Origin: an uncultured Clostridia bacterium
Lineage (GTDB): Bacteria > Bacillota > Clostridia > TANB77 > CAG-508
DNA: 24,992 nucleotides
Direction: 5' to 3'
Assembly: GCA_934162615.1 (NCBI GenBank)
Contig: CAKPJK010000018.1
Location: 1 to 24,992, forward strand
The position numbers and the translations under genes are program-made. The notes under the pieces were generated by a model. The model was not told the DNA's origin. It did not search any database and saw nothing but the letters and a program-made list of their open reading frames with translations. Position 1 is the stretch's first letter, and every line of letters starts with the position of its first letter. Positions 12,577 through 21,575 of this stretch are shown piece after piece.

Positions 12577-13575
12577 TTATTTTATAATTATATTATGCAT
12601 TTCTTCTAAAATTTTATCATTCACTATTCCCTTAAAATCAACTGAAATTTTAGATTCAGAAACATTAAATTCAAGCATCTCCAATTTATTCTTTTGAATA
12701 ATATCCAATAAATTCTTAATAAAATCATAATTTCTAATAACTCCATTACCGATAACCGAGATTCTAGAAATATCCTTTTTAACAATACTTTTTATAGTAT
12801 TTTCTTCAATAATATCAGTAATAATGGTGCCAGCCTTATTATTAAAAGTTGATTTTGTTATAATAGGAATCTTAAACTTATCACCTATTTCGGCACACCT
12901 ATTATGAAGAACTTTAGCTCCTTCACTAGAAATCTCCATCATTTCATTATATGAAAGTGCAGGGATTTTTTTGGCTTCAGGAATTTTATTAGGATCTGTT
13001 GTGTATACTCCATCTACATCAGAAAAAATGTAACATTCTTTTGCCTTTAATGCTGCAGCAATTGCAATAGCAGATGTATCTGAACCACCTCTCCCCAATG
13101 TTGTAATATCAAGATTTTCATTATATCCTTGAAAACCAGCTATTATGACAATTTTTCTTTTTTCAAGTTCTTGTAAAATTCTTGTTGTATCTATGTTTTT
13201 TATAATTGCATTTTGATTTACATTGTCTGTAAGTATTCCTGCTTGCCATCCTGTAAGTGATATTGATTTATATCCCATTTTATTTAATAATATACTTAAT
13301 TTTGAAATTGAAATTTGTTCTCCTGAACTAAGCAACATATCCATTTCACGAAAAATTTCTGAATTTGGCATTTGTTCTGCATCAATTTTTGTATTTTCTT
13401 CTATTATTTGTGAAGCCTCGTTTATTAATTTATCTGTTGTTTTTCCTTGAGCAGATAGTATTACAACTATGTTATTTCCTTTATCATACATATCTATAAC
13501 TTTTTTAGCCACTATTTTTAACTTGTCATTGTCTGCTACTGAACTTCCTCCAAATTTCATTACTATTGTGTCCAT
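12577..13575 (-). CDS. lysC: Aspartate kinase, short form with one ACT domain, 332 aa
   Basis: I place the start at the ATG at 13575, which has GAGGTGG upstream at proper spacing. The kinase domain is intact: VMKFGGSSVAD at the start, GFQGYNENLDITTLGRGGSD in the middle and FSDVDGVYTTDP further on. It catalyses phosphorylation of aspartate, the first step to lysine, threonine, methionine and diaminopimelate. Only one ACT-like unit follows (ISRISVIGNGVIRNYDFIKN to the end), matching the second ACT of normal enzymes of about 400 aa; the first is absent or severely reduced. Feedback control may therefore differ. No lysine riboswitch-sized leader precedes it. Confidence 0.85.
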   Translation of the reverse strand: MDTIVMKFGGSSVADNDKLKIVAKKVIDMYDKGNNIVVILSAQGKTTDKLINEASQIIEENTKIDAEQMPNSEIFREMDMLLSSGEQISISKLSILLNKMGYKSISLTGWQAGILTDNVNQNAIIKNIDTTRILQELEKRKIVIIAGFQGYNENLDITTLGRGGSDTSAIAIAAALKAKECYIFSDVDGVYTTDPNKIPEAKKIPALSYNEMMEISSEGAKVLHNRCAEIGDKFKIPIITKSTFNNKAGTIITDIIEENTIKSIVKKDISRISVIGNGVIRNYDFIKNLLDIIQKNKLEMLEFNVSESKISVDFKGIVNDKILEEMHNIIIK

Positions 13576-13593
13576 ATGGACCACCTCTTTAAA

Positions 13594-13641
13594 ATAATAT
13601 ATAGAGCCCTATTTTATTTAAAATGTGGCTCTATATATTAT
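13594..13641 (-). terminator. 15-bp hairpin between prfB and aspartate kinase gene
   Basis: ATAATATATAGAGCC (13594-13608) pairs exactly with GGCTCTATATATTAT (13627-13641) around an 18-base loop, and on the minus strand it is followed by TTT. It probably ends prfB transcription. Confidence 0.65.
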
Positions 13642-13650
13642 ATGTTTATC

Positions 13651-14755
13651 TTATAAATTTTGTTTTAGATAACTTTCCATAAATCCATCTAGTTCTCCGT
13701 CCATAACTGCCTGAACATTACCAACTTCATGATTTGTTCTGTGGTCTTTAACCATTGTATATGGGCAAAAAACATAAGAACGGATTTGACTTCCCCATGC
13801 AATATCTCTTTGTTCACCTTTCAAATCTTCAATTTTTTCTTTATGTTCTTGTTCTTTTAAATCAAATAATTTAGATTTTAACATTTTCATAGCTGTTTCT
13901 CTATTTTGAATTTGTGAACGTTCTGATTGGCAAGCAACTACCGTGTTTGTAGGAATATGTGTAATTCTTACAGCAGACGATGTTTTGTTGATATGTTGTC
14001 CTCCTGCTCCTGATGCACGATATGTATCTATTCTTAAATCATCTGGATTAATATTTATTTCAATATCTTCTGTTATTTCTGGTAAAACTTCAACTGATGC
14101 AAATGATGTATGTCTTCTTCCACCACTATCAAATGGTGAGATTCTAACTAATCTATGTACACCTTTTTCACTTTTCATGTATCCGTACGCATTTTGACCT
14201 ATTATTTCAAATGTAACACTTTTTATCCCTGCCTCTTCTCCTTCAAGATAGTCTAATTCTTTTACTTCATATTCATTTTTTGTGGCCCATCTTGTGTACA
14301 TTCTATATAACATTTCTGCCCAGTCTTGTGATTCCGTTCCACCTGCACCTGGATGTATTGTGACAATAGCATTATTTGCGTCATATTTGCCTGATAAAAG
14401 TGTTTCTAGTTCTAACCTTTCTAATTCCCTTTGCTCCTTTTTTGTGTTCTTTATTATGTCTTTTAAAAGCTCTTCTTCAAAACTTTCTTTTACTAATTCG
14501 GATAGTTCTAATGAATCGTTTATTTCTTTTTCAAGTTCTCTGTATCTTATGACTCTGCTTTTTATTCTTTTTATTTCTGATAATACTTTTTTTGTTTCTT
14601 CATTATTTGTTGTCCAAAAATCTGGGTTTGCCGTTTTCTCTTCTAGTCTGCTAAGTTCTCCTTCTAATTTAGTAATGTCAAAGAGACTCACCTAAATTCT
14701 GTAATTTGGATTTTAATTCTTCTAGTAATCTAATATTTTCTTCAAGCTCTAACAT
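13651..14755 (-). CDS. prfB: Peptide chain release factor 2 with programmed +1 frameshift
   Basis: The true start is the ATG at 14755 behind AAGGAG. Twenty-five codons end at an in-frame UGA (14680-14678) and the gene continues in the +1 frame for 342 codons, giving 367 aa, normal for RF2. The SPF stop-recognition tripeptide is in RISPFDSGGRRHTSF and the catalytic GGQ in ASGAGGQHINKTSSA. RF2 reads UGA and UAA, so low RF2 slows termination at codon 26 and raises the shift, a well-known autoregulatory loop. A GTG at 14691 opens the second frame but is not the real start. Confidence 0.97.
14678..14693 (-). promoter_or_regulatory. RF2 +1 frameshift site
   Basis: The minus strand reads AGGTGAG, three bases, then CTT TGA C. 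An internal Shine-Dalgarno three bases before CUU UGA C is the same geometry as in E. coli prfB, and the stop is likewise codon 26. Confidence 0.95.
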
Positions 14756-14893
14756 TTTTACACTCTCCTTATTTTTTATTCCGTATTGCATTTTTATGTT
14801 ACATATCTTAGCATATTTTACATAATTTGTCAATCATTCTATTTTACCCTGTTTTCGTTGGTTTACAATTATTTTTACAGTAAAATGCAACTT

Positions 14894-14922
14894 TTGACAA
14901 AATTAATAATAATTGATAGAAT
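14894..14922 (+). promoter_or_regulatory. Sigma-A promoter of deacetylase gene
   Basis: TTGACA (14894-14899), a 17-base spacer, then TAGAAT (14917-14922), 22 bases before the start codon. Confidence 0.8.
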
Positions 14923-14944
14923 AACACCTGTAGGAGGTAAAAAA

Positions 14945-15754
14945 ATGAAAAGAAACATTATTATAGTATTAATTGCAATATGTACTTTATTTATATTAAT
15001 AAGTTGTTATATATATATAATAAACAAAAATAAAATACCAGTACTATGTTATCACAATTTAGCAACCGCAGAAGAAAAAACAAATTTTGAAAGTGAAAAG
15101 GATTGGACAATTGATGTTAAAAATTTTGAAGAACAATTAAAATATTTAAAAAAACATAATTATAAAACATTGACTATGGAAGAGTTTTATAAGTGGAAAC
15201 AAGGTATGCTTAATTTACCTCAAAAAAGTGTTTTAATTACTTTTGATGATGGATTTTTATCTAATTATCATTATGCCTTTCCCCTATTAAAAAAATACAA
15301 TATGAATGCTACTGTATTTTTAATTGGTGAATATGTTCAAAACGCCACTCAAACAGACTGGGATGGAAATATAAAAACATATATGCCTTTAGAGTTAGTA
15401 GAAAAGTCTAAAGAGGAGTATCCTAATATTGATTTTTGCTCTCATACATATGGATTACATTATCATAATTCAATAAATGAAGTTTCAAAAGAACAAATGA
15501 AAGAAGATTTTTCTTTATTTAAAAATAATATTACTGATACTAAATTTATTGCTTATCCATTTGGACAATATAATGAGGATTTAATAAATAGTTGGGAATC
15601 TAGTGATGGATTACTTGCTTTTGCTTATGGACCTACTAGAAAAGATTATAGAAAGGCTTCAAGAAAAGATGATAACTATAAAATTCCACGCCTAAATGTT
15701 TCACACGGTATGGAAATTTGGAAATTAAGTTTAAGGTTATTGTTTGGAAATTAA
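14945..15754 (+). CDS. Membrane-anchored polysaccharide deacetylase, 269 aa
   Basis: I place the start at the ATG at 14945 behind AGGAGG. An N-terminal membrane anchor (about residues 5-27) is followed by a NodB-type domain: IPVLCYHNLATAEE, the metal-site TFDDGF, CSHTYGLHYH with the two metal histidines, and FIAYPFGQYNEDLI. Such enzymes remove acetyl groups from N-acetylated sugars on the outer face, usually peptidoglycan or an exopolysaccharide. The substrate cannot be read from sequence. It is monocistronic, with its own promoter and terminator. Confidence 0.9.
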   Translation: MKRNIIIVLIAICTLFILISCYIYIINKNKIPVLCYHNLATAEEKTNFESEKDWTIDVKNFEEQLKYLKKHNYKTLTMEEFYKWKQGMLNLPQKSVLITFDDGFLSNYHYAFPLLKKYNMNATVFLIGEYVQNATQTDWDGNIKTYMPLELVEKSKEEYPNIDFCSHTYGLHYHNSINEVSKEQMKEDFSLFKNNITDTKFIAYPFGQYNEDLINSWESSDGLLAFAYGPTRKDYRKASRKDDNYKIPRLNVSHGMEIWKLSLRLLFGN

Positions 15755-15782
15755 AAAAATTTAGGATATTAAAATTGTAACA

Positions 15783-15810
15783 AAAAATGCAGTCATTCGA
15801 CTGCATTTTT
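15783..15810. terminator. Bidirectional terminator between deacetylase and secA
   Basis: AAAAATGCAGTC (15783-15794) pairs exactly with GACTGCATTTTT (15799-15810) over a 4-base loop. A second small stem, CTGGAG/CTCCAG at 15849-15865, lies closer to the secA end. Confidence 0.85.
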
Positions 15811-15884
15811 ATATATAATTTTATATATTTAAAATTTTCAGATATGTTCTGGAGTAATCCTCCAGTAAAACTGTGGAATAATCA

Positions 15885-18639
15885 TTATTTATTTTTTCCA
15901 CAACAATTTTTATATTTTTTTCCTGAACCGGCAAATGCAAGGGTCGTTACGACCTATCTTTGGTCCTTCATTTACAACTGTCTGACTATATTCAGGAGTA
16001 TTTATTTTTTTACCACCATCAACACTATTGATAGCTTCTAATGCTGCACCTGTAATTTTTACTGCTTCTTGTCTTTTAACTTCACCATTTTGTCTTCTGA
16101 TATTCATAAGAATTTTAACAACATCTACTTTTATGTTTGCAATCATTTCTTCAAACATATCCATACCTTCCATTCTGTATTTAACTACAGGGTCTTGTTG
16201 TCCATAAGCTCTTAATCCAATACCATTTTTTAATTCGTCCATATTATCAATATGGTTCATCCATTTTTCGTCTACAACTTTAAGCATTACAACTCTTTCA
16301 AGTTCTCTCATTTTTTCAGAAGTAATTTCCTCTTCTTTTGCTTGATATTTATTTAATGCTTGTTTTTCTAATTCTTCTATAATTGCATTTGAATCATTTT
16401 CATGTTCTTTAATGAAGTCATACATTTCTAAACCAAATTCGTTTGTTATTTCTGTATTTAAAGCTTCTACATTGATTGATTTTCCATCTTCGCCTTCAAC
16501 GAACATTGCAACTGTTTCTTCTGCAATACTGTTTATCATATTTAAGATATTGCTATGGATGTCTTCTCCGTCAAGAACTTCTCTTCTTTGTTTGTAAATG
16601 ATTTCTCTTTGTGCGTTCATAACATCATCATATTTTAATACATTTTTACGGATACTGAAGTTTCTACCTTCAACTTTCTTTTGAGCATTTTCAACTGCTC
16701 TTGAAATTAATCTTGAAGCTATTGGCATGTCTTCGTCTGCACCTAATGTATTGTAAACTTTTGTTATTGCATCTCCACCAAAGATTTTCATTAAGTCATC
16801 ATCTAGTCCGATAAAGAATCTTGATTCTCCGACATCACCTTGACGTCCAGAACGTCCTCTTAATTGGTTATCAATTCTTCTTGATTCGTGTCTTTCTGTA
16901 CCAATTATTTTTAGACCTCCAGCATCTATAACTTTTTGTTTTTCTTCTTTTATTTTTTCGTCATATTTTTCAACTAATTTGTTGAATTGTTCTCTTGCTC
17001 TTAATATGTCTTGGTCGTCTGTTTCATAATATGTGTTTGATTCTTCTATTAAGTTTTCTGGTACTTTATTTTTTCTCATTTCTTCTTTTGCTAAGTATTC
17101 GCTATTTCCACCTAGCATAATATCAGTACCACGTCCTGCCATGTTTGTAGCGATTGTAACTGCTCCAAATTTACCTGCTTGAGCAACTATCATTGCTTCT
17201 TTTTCATGTGATTTTGCGTTTAATACTTCGTGTGGTATTCTTTCTTTATCAAGTAATTTACTTAATTTTTCTGATTTTTCAATTGATACTGTACCAATTA
17301 AAACTGGTTGTCCTTTTTCATGGCTTTCTTTTATACTGTTTACTACTGCTCTAAATTTTGCTGCTTCGTTTTTGTATATAACGTCATTTTCGTCTTTTCT
17401 TACCATTGGTTTATTTGTTGGTATTTCAACAACGTCTAAGTTATATATTTCTTCGAATTCTGCTTCTTCTGTCATGGCTGTACCAGTCATACCAGATAAT
17501 TTATCATACATTCTAAAGAAGTTTTGGAATGTTATTGTCGCAAGTGTTTTTGATTCGTCTGCAATTTTAACTTTTTCTTTTGCTTCAATTGCTTGATGTA
17601 GTCCATTGTTGTATCTTCTTCCATACATAATACGTCCTGTAAATTCATCTACAATTAAAACTTCTCCATCTTTTACGATGTAATCTATATCTTTTTTCAT
17701 TACACCATTTGCTCTTAGTGCTTGGTTTACATGGTGTACTATTGTTGAATTTTCTAGGTCGTTGAAGTTTTCTAGGTTAAAGAATTCTTCTGCTTTTTTA
17801 ATACCTTTTTGTGTTAATGATGCAGATTTTGCTTTTAAGTCTACAATGTAATCATATTTTTCGTTGTCTTCTGCTTGTTCAAAATCTTTTACATCTTCTT
17901 CTACAATAACTTTTGCTTCTAATTTTTTTACGAAGTTATCTGCTCTTTTATATAAATCTGAAGATTCGTTTGCTCTACCAGATATGATAAGCGGTGTTCT
18001 TGCTTCATCTATTAAAATACTATCAATTTCATCGACAATTGCATAGTGTAATCCTCTTTGTACCAATTGATTTTGATAGATTACCATATTATCTCTTAAA
18101 TAATCAAATCCAAATTCGTTGTTTGTACCATATGTGATATCTGCTGCATATGCTTTTTGTTTTGCTTGTGGGTCCATTCCTGCAATTACTAGTCCTACTG
18201 AAAGTCCTAAGAATTTATATAATTTTCCCATCCATTCACTATCTCTTTTTGCTAGGTAGTCGTTTACTGTAATTACGTGAACTCCTTTTCCTTCTAGTGC
18301 ATTTAAGTATACTGGTAATGTTGCGACTAATGTTTTTCCCTCACCAGTTTTCATTTCGGCAATTCTTCCTTGGTGTAATATAATTCCACCTATTAATTGA
18401 ACATCAAAATGTCTCATTCCTAATGCTCTTTTTGAAGCTTCTCTAACTACTGCAAAAGCTTCTGGTAATATATCGTCTAATGTTTTTCCATCTGCTAATT
18501 GCTTTTTGAAATATTCTGTTTTTCCTCTTAATTCGTGGTCTGTTAATTTTTCCATTTCTGGTTCTAATTCATTAATTTTCTTTACTATTGGCATTACCCT
18601 TTTTACTTCTTTTTCGCTGTATGTTTTGAAAAATTTCAT
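15885..18639 (-). CDS. secA: Preprotein translocase ATPase SecA, apparent +1 shift near end
   Basis: I place the start at the ATG at 18639 because the ATG at 18648 abuts AGGAGGA. DEAD motor with Walker A MKTGEGKTLVAT and Walker B VDEIDSILIDEARTPLIISG, then preprotein cross-linking, GMTGTA, NMAGRGTDIMLGG, RGRSGRQGDVGESRFF, and scaffold and wing regions. SecA drives secretion through SecYEG. As written, the frame ends at 15910 with GRNDPCICRFRKKI; dropping one C at CCGG (15928-15931) restores GRNDPCICGSGKKYKNCCGK and a stop at 15885, the normal zinc-binding SEC-C tail. The repaired length is 917 aa. The change affects only a tail that is dispensable in some species. Confidence 0.95.
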
Positions 18640-18869
18640 TTGGTACATTCCTCCTAAGTTTATTTTTGATATTGTGGAAAATTTTTTGTTACTAATTTTC
18701 CCTTTTGTACTTTGTTACTATATCACTAAAATTGGTTTTTAGCAAGTATTTTTAATAAAAAAAAAAGCATATTTTTTTTGCTATTAAATACATTTTAGTA
18801 TATACTATAAAATTTTGTTATTGGTTTATTAAATAGATTGTAAATTGAGAATTGAAAAGAGGTTTTTGT

Positions 18870-19421
18870 ATGTTTATTTTTAATGTTAAAGTTAATGGGA
18901 GTAAAATTTTTAAATATTTTTTTATTGGGATAATTGCGTTTTTAGTTGTCATTTTGGGAATTGTTATGTGTAGAGTTTTTGGCGGTGCTAATAATGCTTC
19001 TAAATCTCAGAGCTGTTTTCCTCAAAATGGTGTTTCCGAAATTCAACCAAGAAATTATACAAATATTTTAAAGACTGTTCATGAAAATATTGATTCTTAT
19101 GTTGGTAAAAAGATTTGCTTTACAGGTTATGTTTATAGGGTTTTGGATTTGCAAGATAATCAATTTGTTTTGGCTCGTGATATGATTATTAGTTCTAATT
19201 CCCAGTCTGTTGTTGTTGGCTTTTTGTGTGAGTGCGATAACGCTAAGAGTTTTACTGATAATTCGTGGGTTCAAGTTACAGGAACCATTATTAAAGGTGA
19301 TTACCATGGTGATATGCCTATTGTTAAAATTACTGATATAAAAAGTGTTGATAAGCCTTCTTCTGATGAGTATGTTTATCCTCCTGATGATAGTTATATT
19401 CCTACGGCTGGGATATTATAA
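18870..19421 (+). CDS. Membrane-anchored DUF1980/YcgQ-like protein, 183 aa
   Basis: I place the start at the ATG at 18870 behind AGAGG. There is one N-terminal membrane helix (about 12-36), a Ser/Asn-rich spacer, and an OB-like domain: YVGKKICFTGYVYRVLDLQD, NQFVLARDMIISS, GFLCECDNAKSFTDNSWVQV, TGTIIKGDYHGDMPIVKITD, ending VDKPSSDEYVYPP. This resembles the C-terminal domain of the YcgQ (TIGR03943/DUF1980) family, whose usual partner is a DUF318 permease. No permease gene adjoins it here. Function is unknown. Confidence 0.7.
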   Translation: MFIFNVKVNGSKIFKYFFIGIIAFLVVILGIVMCRVFGGANNASKSQSCFPQNGVSEIQPRNYTNILKTVHENIDSYVGKKICFTGYVYRVLDLQDNQFVLARDMIISSNSQSVVVGFLCECDNAKSFTDNSWVQVTGTIIKGDYHGDMPIVKITDIKSVDKPSSDEYVYPPDDSYIPTAGIL

Positions 19422-19449
19422 AAATGCCCTTTGTTAAAAGGACATTTTT
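19422..19449. terminator. Bidirectional terminator between convergent genes
   Basis: AAAATG and CCTTT pair with AAAGG and CATTTT around GTTA with one internal mismatch, flanked by A- and T-runs. Confidence 0.75.
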
Positions 19450-19453
19450 GTTA

Positions 19454-20965
19454 TTAATTATTATAATTTTTATCTACTTCTTTTAGCATAACATCATGTG
19501 CACTACCTTCTGCAATACTTACATTAGAAACTAAAGTTAATCTTGCTTTTTCGTGTAATTCTTTAATTGTTATTGCTCCACAGTTGCACATTGTTGATTT
19601 TATTTTTGTTACTGTTACATTTAAATTGTCTTTTAATGGTCCTGCATAAGGAATGTAAGAATCAACACCTTCTTCAAAAGATAATTTGTTCTTTTCTCCT
19701 CCCATGTCATATCTTTGCCAGTTTCTAGCACGGTTAGATCCTTCTCCCCAGTATTCTTTCACATAGTTATTTCCTATTTTTAATACTCTTGTAGGACTTT
19801 CGTCAAATCTTGCAAAATATCTTCCCATCATAACAAAGTCTGCTCCTAATGATAATGCTATTGTTATATGATGGTCATGTACAATTCCTCCGTCTGAACA
19901 TATTGGAATATAAATTCCTGTTTCTTCGTAATATTCGTCACGTGCTTTTACTACGTCAATTAATGCACTTGCCTGTCCTCTACCTATACCTTTTGTTTCA
20001 CGTGTTATACAGATAGATCCTCCACCTACACCAACTTTGATAAAGTCTGCTCCGGCTTCTGCTAAATATCTAAATCCTTCTGCATCAACTACATTTCCTG
20101 CTCCTATTTTTACACTATCTCCATATGTTTTTCTTACATAATCAATAGTATTTTTTTGCCATACTGAATTTCCATCTGAAGAGTCCATACATACTAAATC
20201 TACTCCTGCTTCTACTAATGCAGGTATTCTTTCTTCATAGTCTCTTGTGTTTATTCCTGCTCCTACAATATATCTTTTATTTTCGTCTAATAATGAGTTT
20301 GGGTTATTTTTTCTTTCTTCATAGTCTTTTCTAAATACTAAATATTTTAGATTACCTTCTTTTGTTAATATTGGTAAACATTCTTTTTTCTTTTCCCAAA
20401 TCACATCATTTGCTTCTACTAGAGTGATTCCTTCTTCTGCCCAAATAACTTTTTCTTTTGGTGTCATATAATTATCAATTGGAGCGTCTAAATCATCCCT
20501 TGATATTCTATAGTCTTTATCTGTAACTAATCCTAAAAATTTTCCGTTTTCTGTTCCGTCTTCTGTTATCATTACTGTTGAATGCCCTGTTTCTTTTGTA
20601 AGTTCTATAACATCTCTTAGTGGTGTTCCACTTTTTACATTAGAGTCACTTACTACAAATCCTGCTTTGTGTTTTTTTACATGTCTTACCATTGCTGCTT
20701 GACTTTCTATTGATTGTGCACCATAGATAAATGCAACTCCACCTTCTCTTGCTAGTGCAATTCCCATTTCTTCTCCTGATACTGATTGCATTATTGCAGA
20801 TACCATTGGGATATTGGCAGAGTACTTTGGTTCTTCTCCTTTTTTAAATTTTACAAGTGGTGTTTTTAATGATACGTTGTTTGGTATACATTTTTCTGTT
20901 GTTAAGTTTGGTAATAATAAGAATTCGTTAAATGTTCTTGATATTCCTTCAACAATTTTTGCCAT
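19454..20965 (-). CDS. guaB: IMP dehydrogenase, 503 aa
   Basis: ATG behind AAGGAGG. A TIM-barrel enzyme that oxidises IMP to XMP with NAD+, the committed step to GMP. A CBS-containing insert lies at about residues 100-210 (LRDVIELTKETGHSTVMITE, FLGLVTDKDY). The catalytic loop is GVGGGSICITRE with Cys319, where many bacterial enzymes have GIGPGSICTTR. SDGGIVHDHHITIALSLGAD and the flap region with NRARNWQRYDMGG follow. guaA lies one gene away in the opposite direction, so the two GMP-branch enzymes are neighbours but not an operon. Confidence 0.95.
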   Translation of the reverse strand: MAKIVEGISRTFNEFLLLPNLTTEKCIPNNVSLKTPLVKFKKGEEPKYSANIPMVSAIMQSVSGEEMGIALAREGGVAFIYGAQSIESQAAMVRHVKKHKAGFVVSDSNVKSGTPLRDVIELTKETGHSTVMITEDGTENGKFLGLVTDKDYRISRDDLDAPIDNYMTPKEKVIWAEEGITLVEANDVIWEKKKECLPILTKEGNLKYLVFRKDYEERKNNPNSLLDENKRYIVGAGINTRDYEERIPALVEAGVDLVCMDSSDGNSVWQKNTIDYVRKTYGDSVKIGAGNVVDAEGFRYLAEAGADFIKVGVGGGSICITRETKGIGRGQASALIDVVKARDEYYEETGIYIPICSDGGIVHDHHITIALSLGADFVMMGRYFARFDESPTRVLKIGNNYVKEYWGEGSNRARNWQRYDMGGEKNKLSFEEGVDSYIPYAGPLKDNLNVTVTKIKSTMCNCGAITIKELHEKARLTLVSNVSIAEGSAHDVMLKEVDKNYNN

Positions 20966-21030
20966 TTTTGTTTCCTCCTTATTTCTTAATATAAAAATTA
21001 TAACAATTTATGTTTTCTTTTGCAATAATT

Positions 21031-21059
21031 TTGAAAAAAATTTAAAATTATGTTATAAT
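21031..21059 (+). promoter_or_regulatory. Sigma-A promoter of the 135-aa gene
   Basis: TTGAAA (21031-21036), a 17-base spacer, then TATAAT (21054-21059), 34 bases before the ATG. Confidence 0.75.
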
Positions 21060-21093
21060 ATATGTAATTAACTGTTGAAAGAGAGGAAATAGC

Positions 21094-21501
21094 ATGAAGA
21101 AATTTATCAATTGCATGACCCATGCATTGGACATCGAAAATGAAGATATACCAAATTCTGAATTGAATTTATGGTACAATTCATATCCATTTGTTGAAAT
21201 TTCAACAAAATGCAAAGATACTTATCACCGGACTTGCCGGAAAGTAAATAGCGTAGATGATTTACTTGATGGTGAATGGTTAGTTATATTTTTTGGCTTT
21301 GTTGCTATAAAATTCGACTATGAAGGAAGACCAGAAGATTATGACTATCATTTTGCCCGGCGCGAAAGCAATGGAACATGGACAGAGCGTCCTTCTGTAT
21401 ATACAGAGATTCAAGATGTTGATATTGACAACATGATTTCTGAATATGCAAAAATAGGAATAAAGCCTATGTTCCTAGCAATTGGAAAAGTGGAAGATTA
21501 A
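21094..21501 (+). CDS. Unknown acidic protein, 135 aa
   Basis: ATG behind AGAGAGGAAA, with its own promoter and terminator. The product is acidic and soluble: MTHALDIENEDIPNSELNLW, WLVIFFGFVAIKFDYEGRPE, DYDYHFARRESNGTWTERPS, then a helical end FLAIGKVED. The motif GFVAIKFDYEGRPEDYDYHF recalls toxin-like or papain-fold effector domains with short His/Asp stretches, but this is not enough to assign a function. Codon use differs from the neighbours: three CGG arginine codons and one CGC. It sits between guaB and guaA without interrupting either, and may have been acquired. Confidence 0.75.
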   Translation: MKKFINCMTHALDIENEDIPNSELNLWYNSYPFVEISTKCKDTYHRTCRKVNSVDDLLDGEWLVIFFGFVAIKFDYEGRPEDYDYHFARRESNGTWTERPSVYTEIQDVDIDNMISEYAKIGIKPMFLAIGKVED

Positions 21502-21513
21502 TCTTCCGCTTTT
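21486..21513 (+). terminator. Terminator overlapping the stop of the 135-aa gene
   Basis: AAAAGTGGAAGA (21486-21497) pairs with TCTTCCGCTTTT (21502-21513, one G-U) and the stop codon is in the 4-base loop. T-rich sequence follows. Confidence 0.8.
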
Positions 21514-21575
21514 TCTTTACTTTTAATTTAAAATATGATAAAATATTACAAAATATTTGTTTAGGAGGATATATC

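Noticed and set aside
13576..13650. Possible lysine riboswitch before the aspartate kinase gene
   Set aside because: Only about 75 bases separate it from prfB and they are filled by a simple 15-bp hairpin; a lysine riboswitch needs well over 150.
14689..14691. GTG as start of release factor 2
   Set aside because: The ATG at 14755 has the ribosome site, and the CUU UGA C frameshift joins the two frames to a normal-length RF2.
21514..21575. Possible purine riboswitch before guaA
   Set aside because: The gap is 62 bases after a terminator, with no three-way junction sequence.
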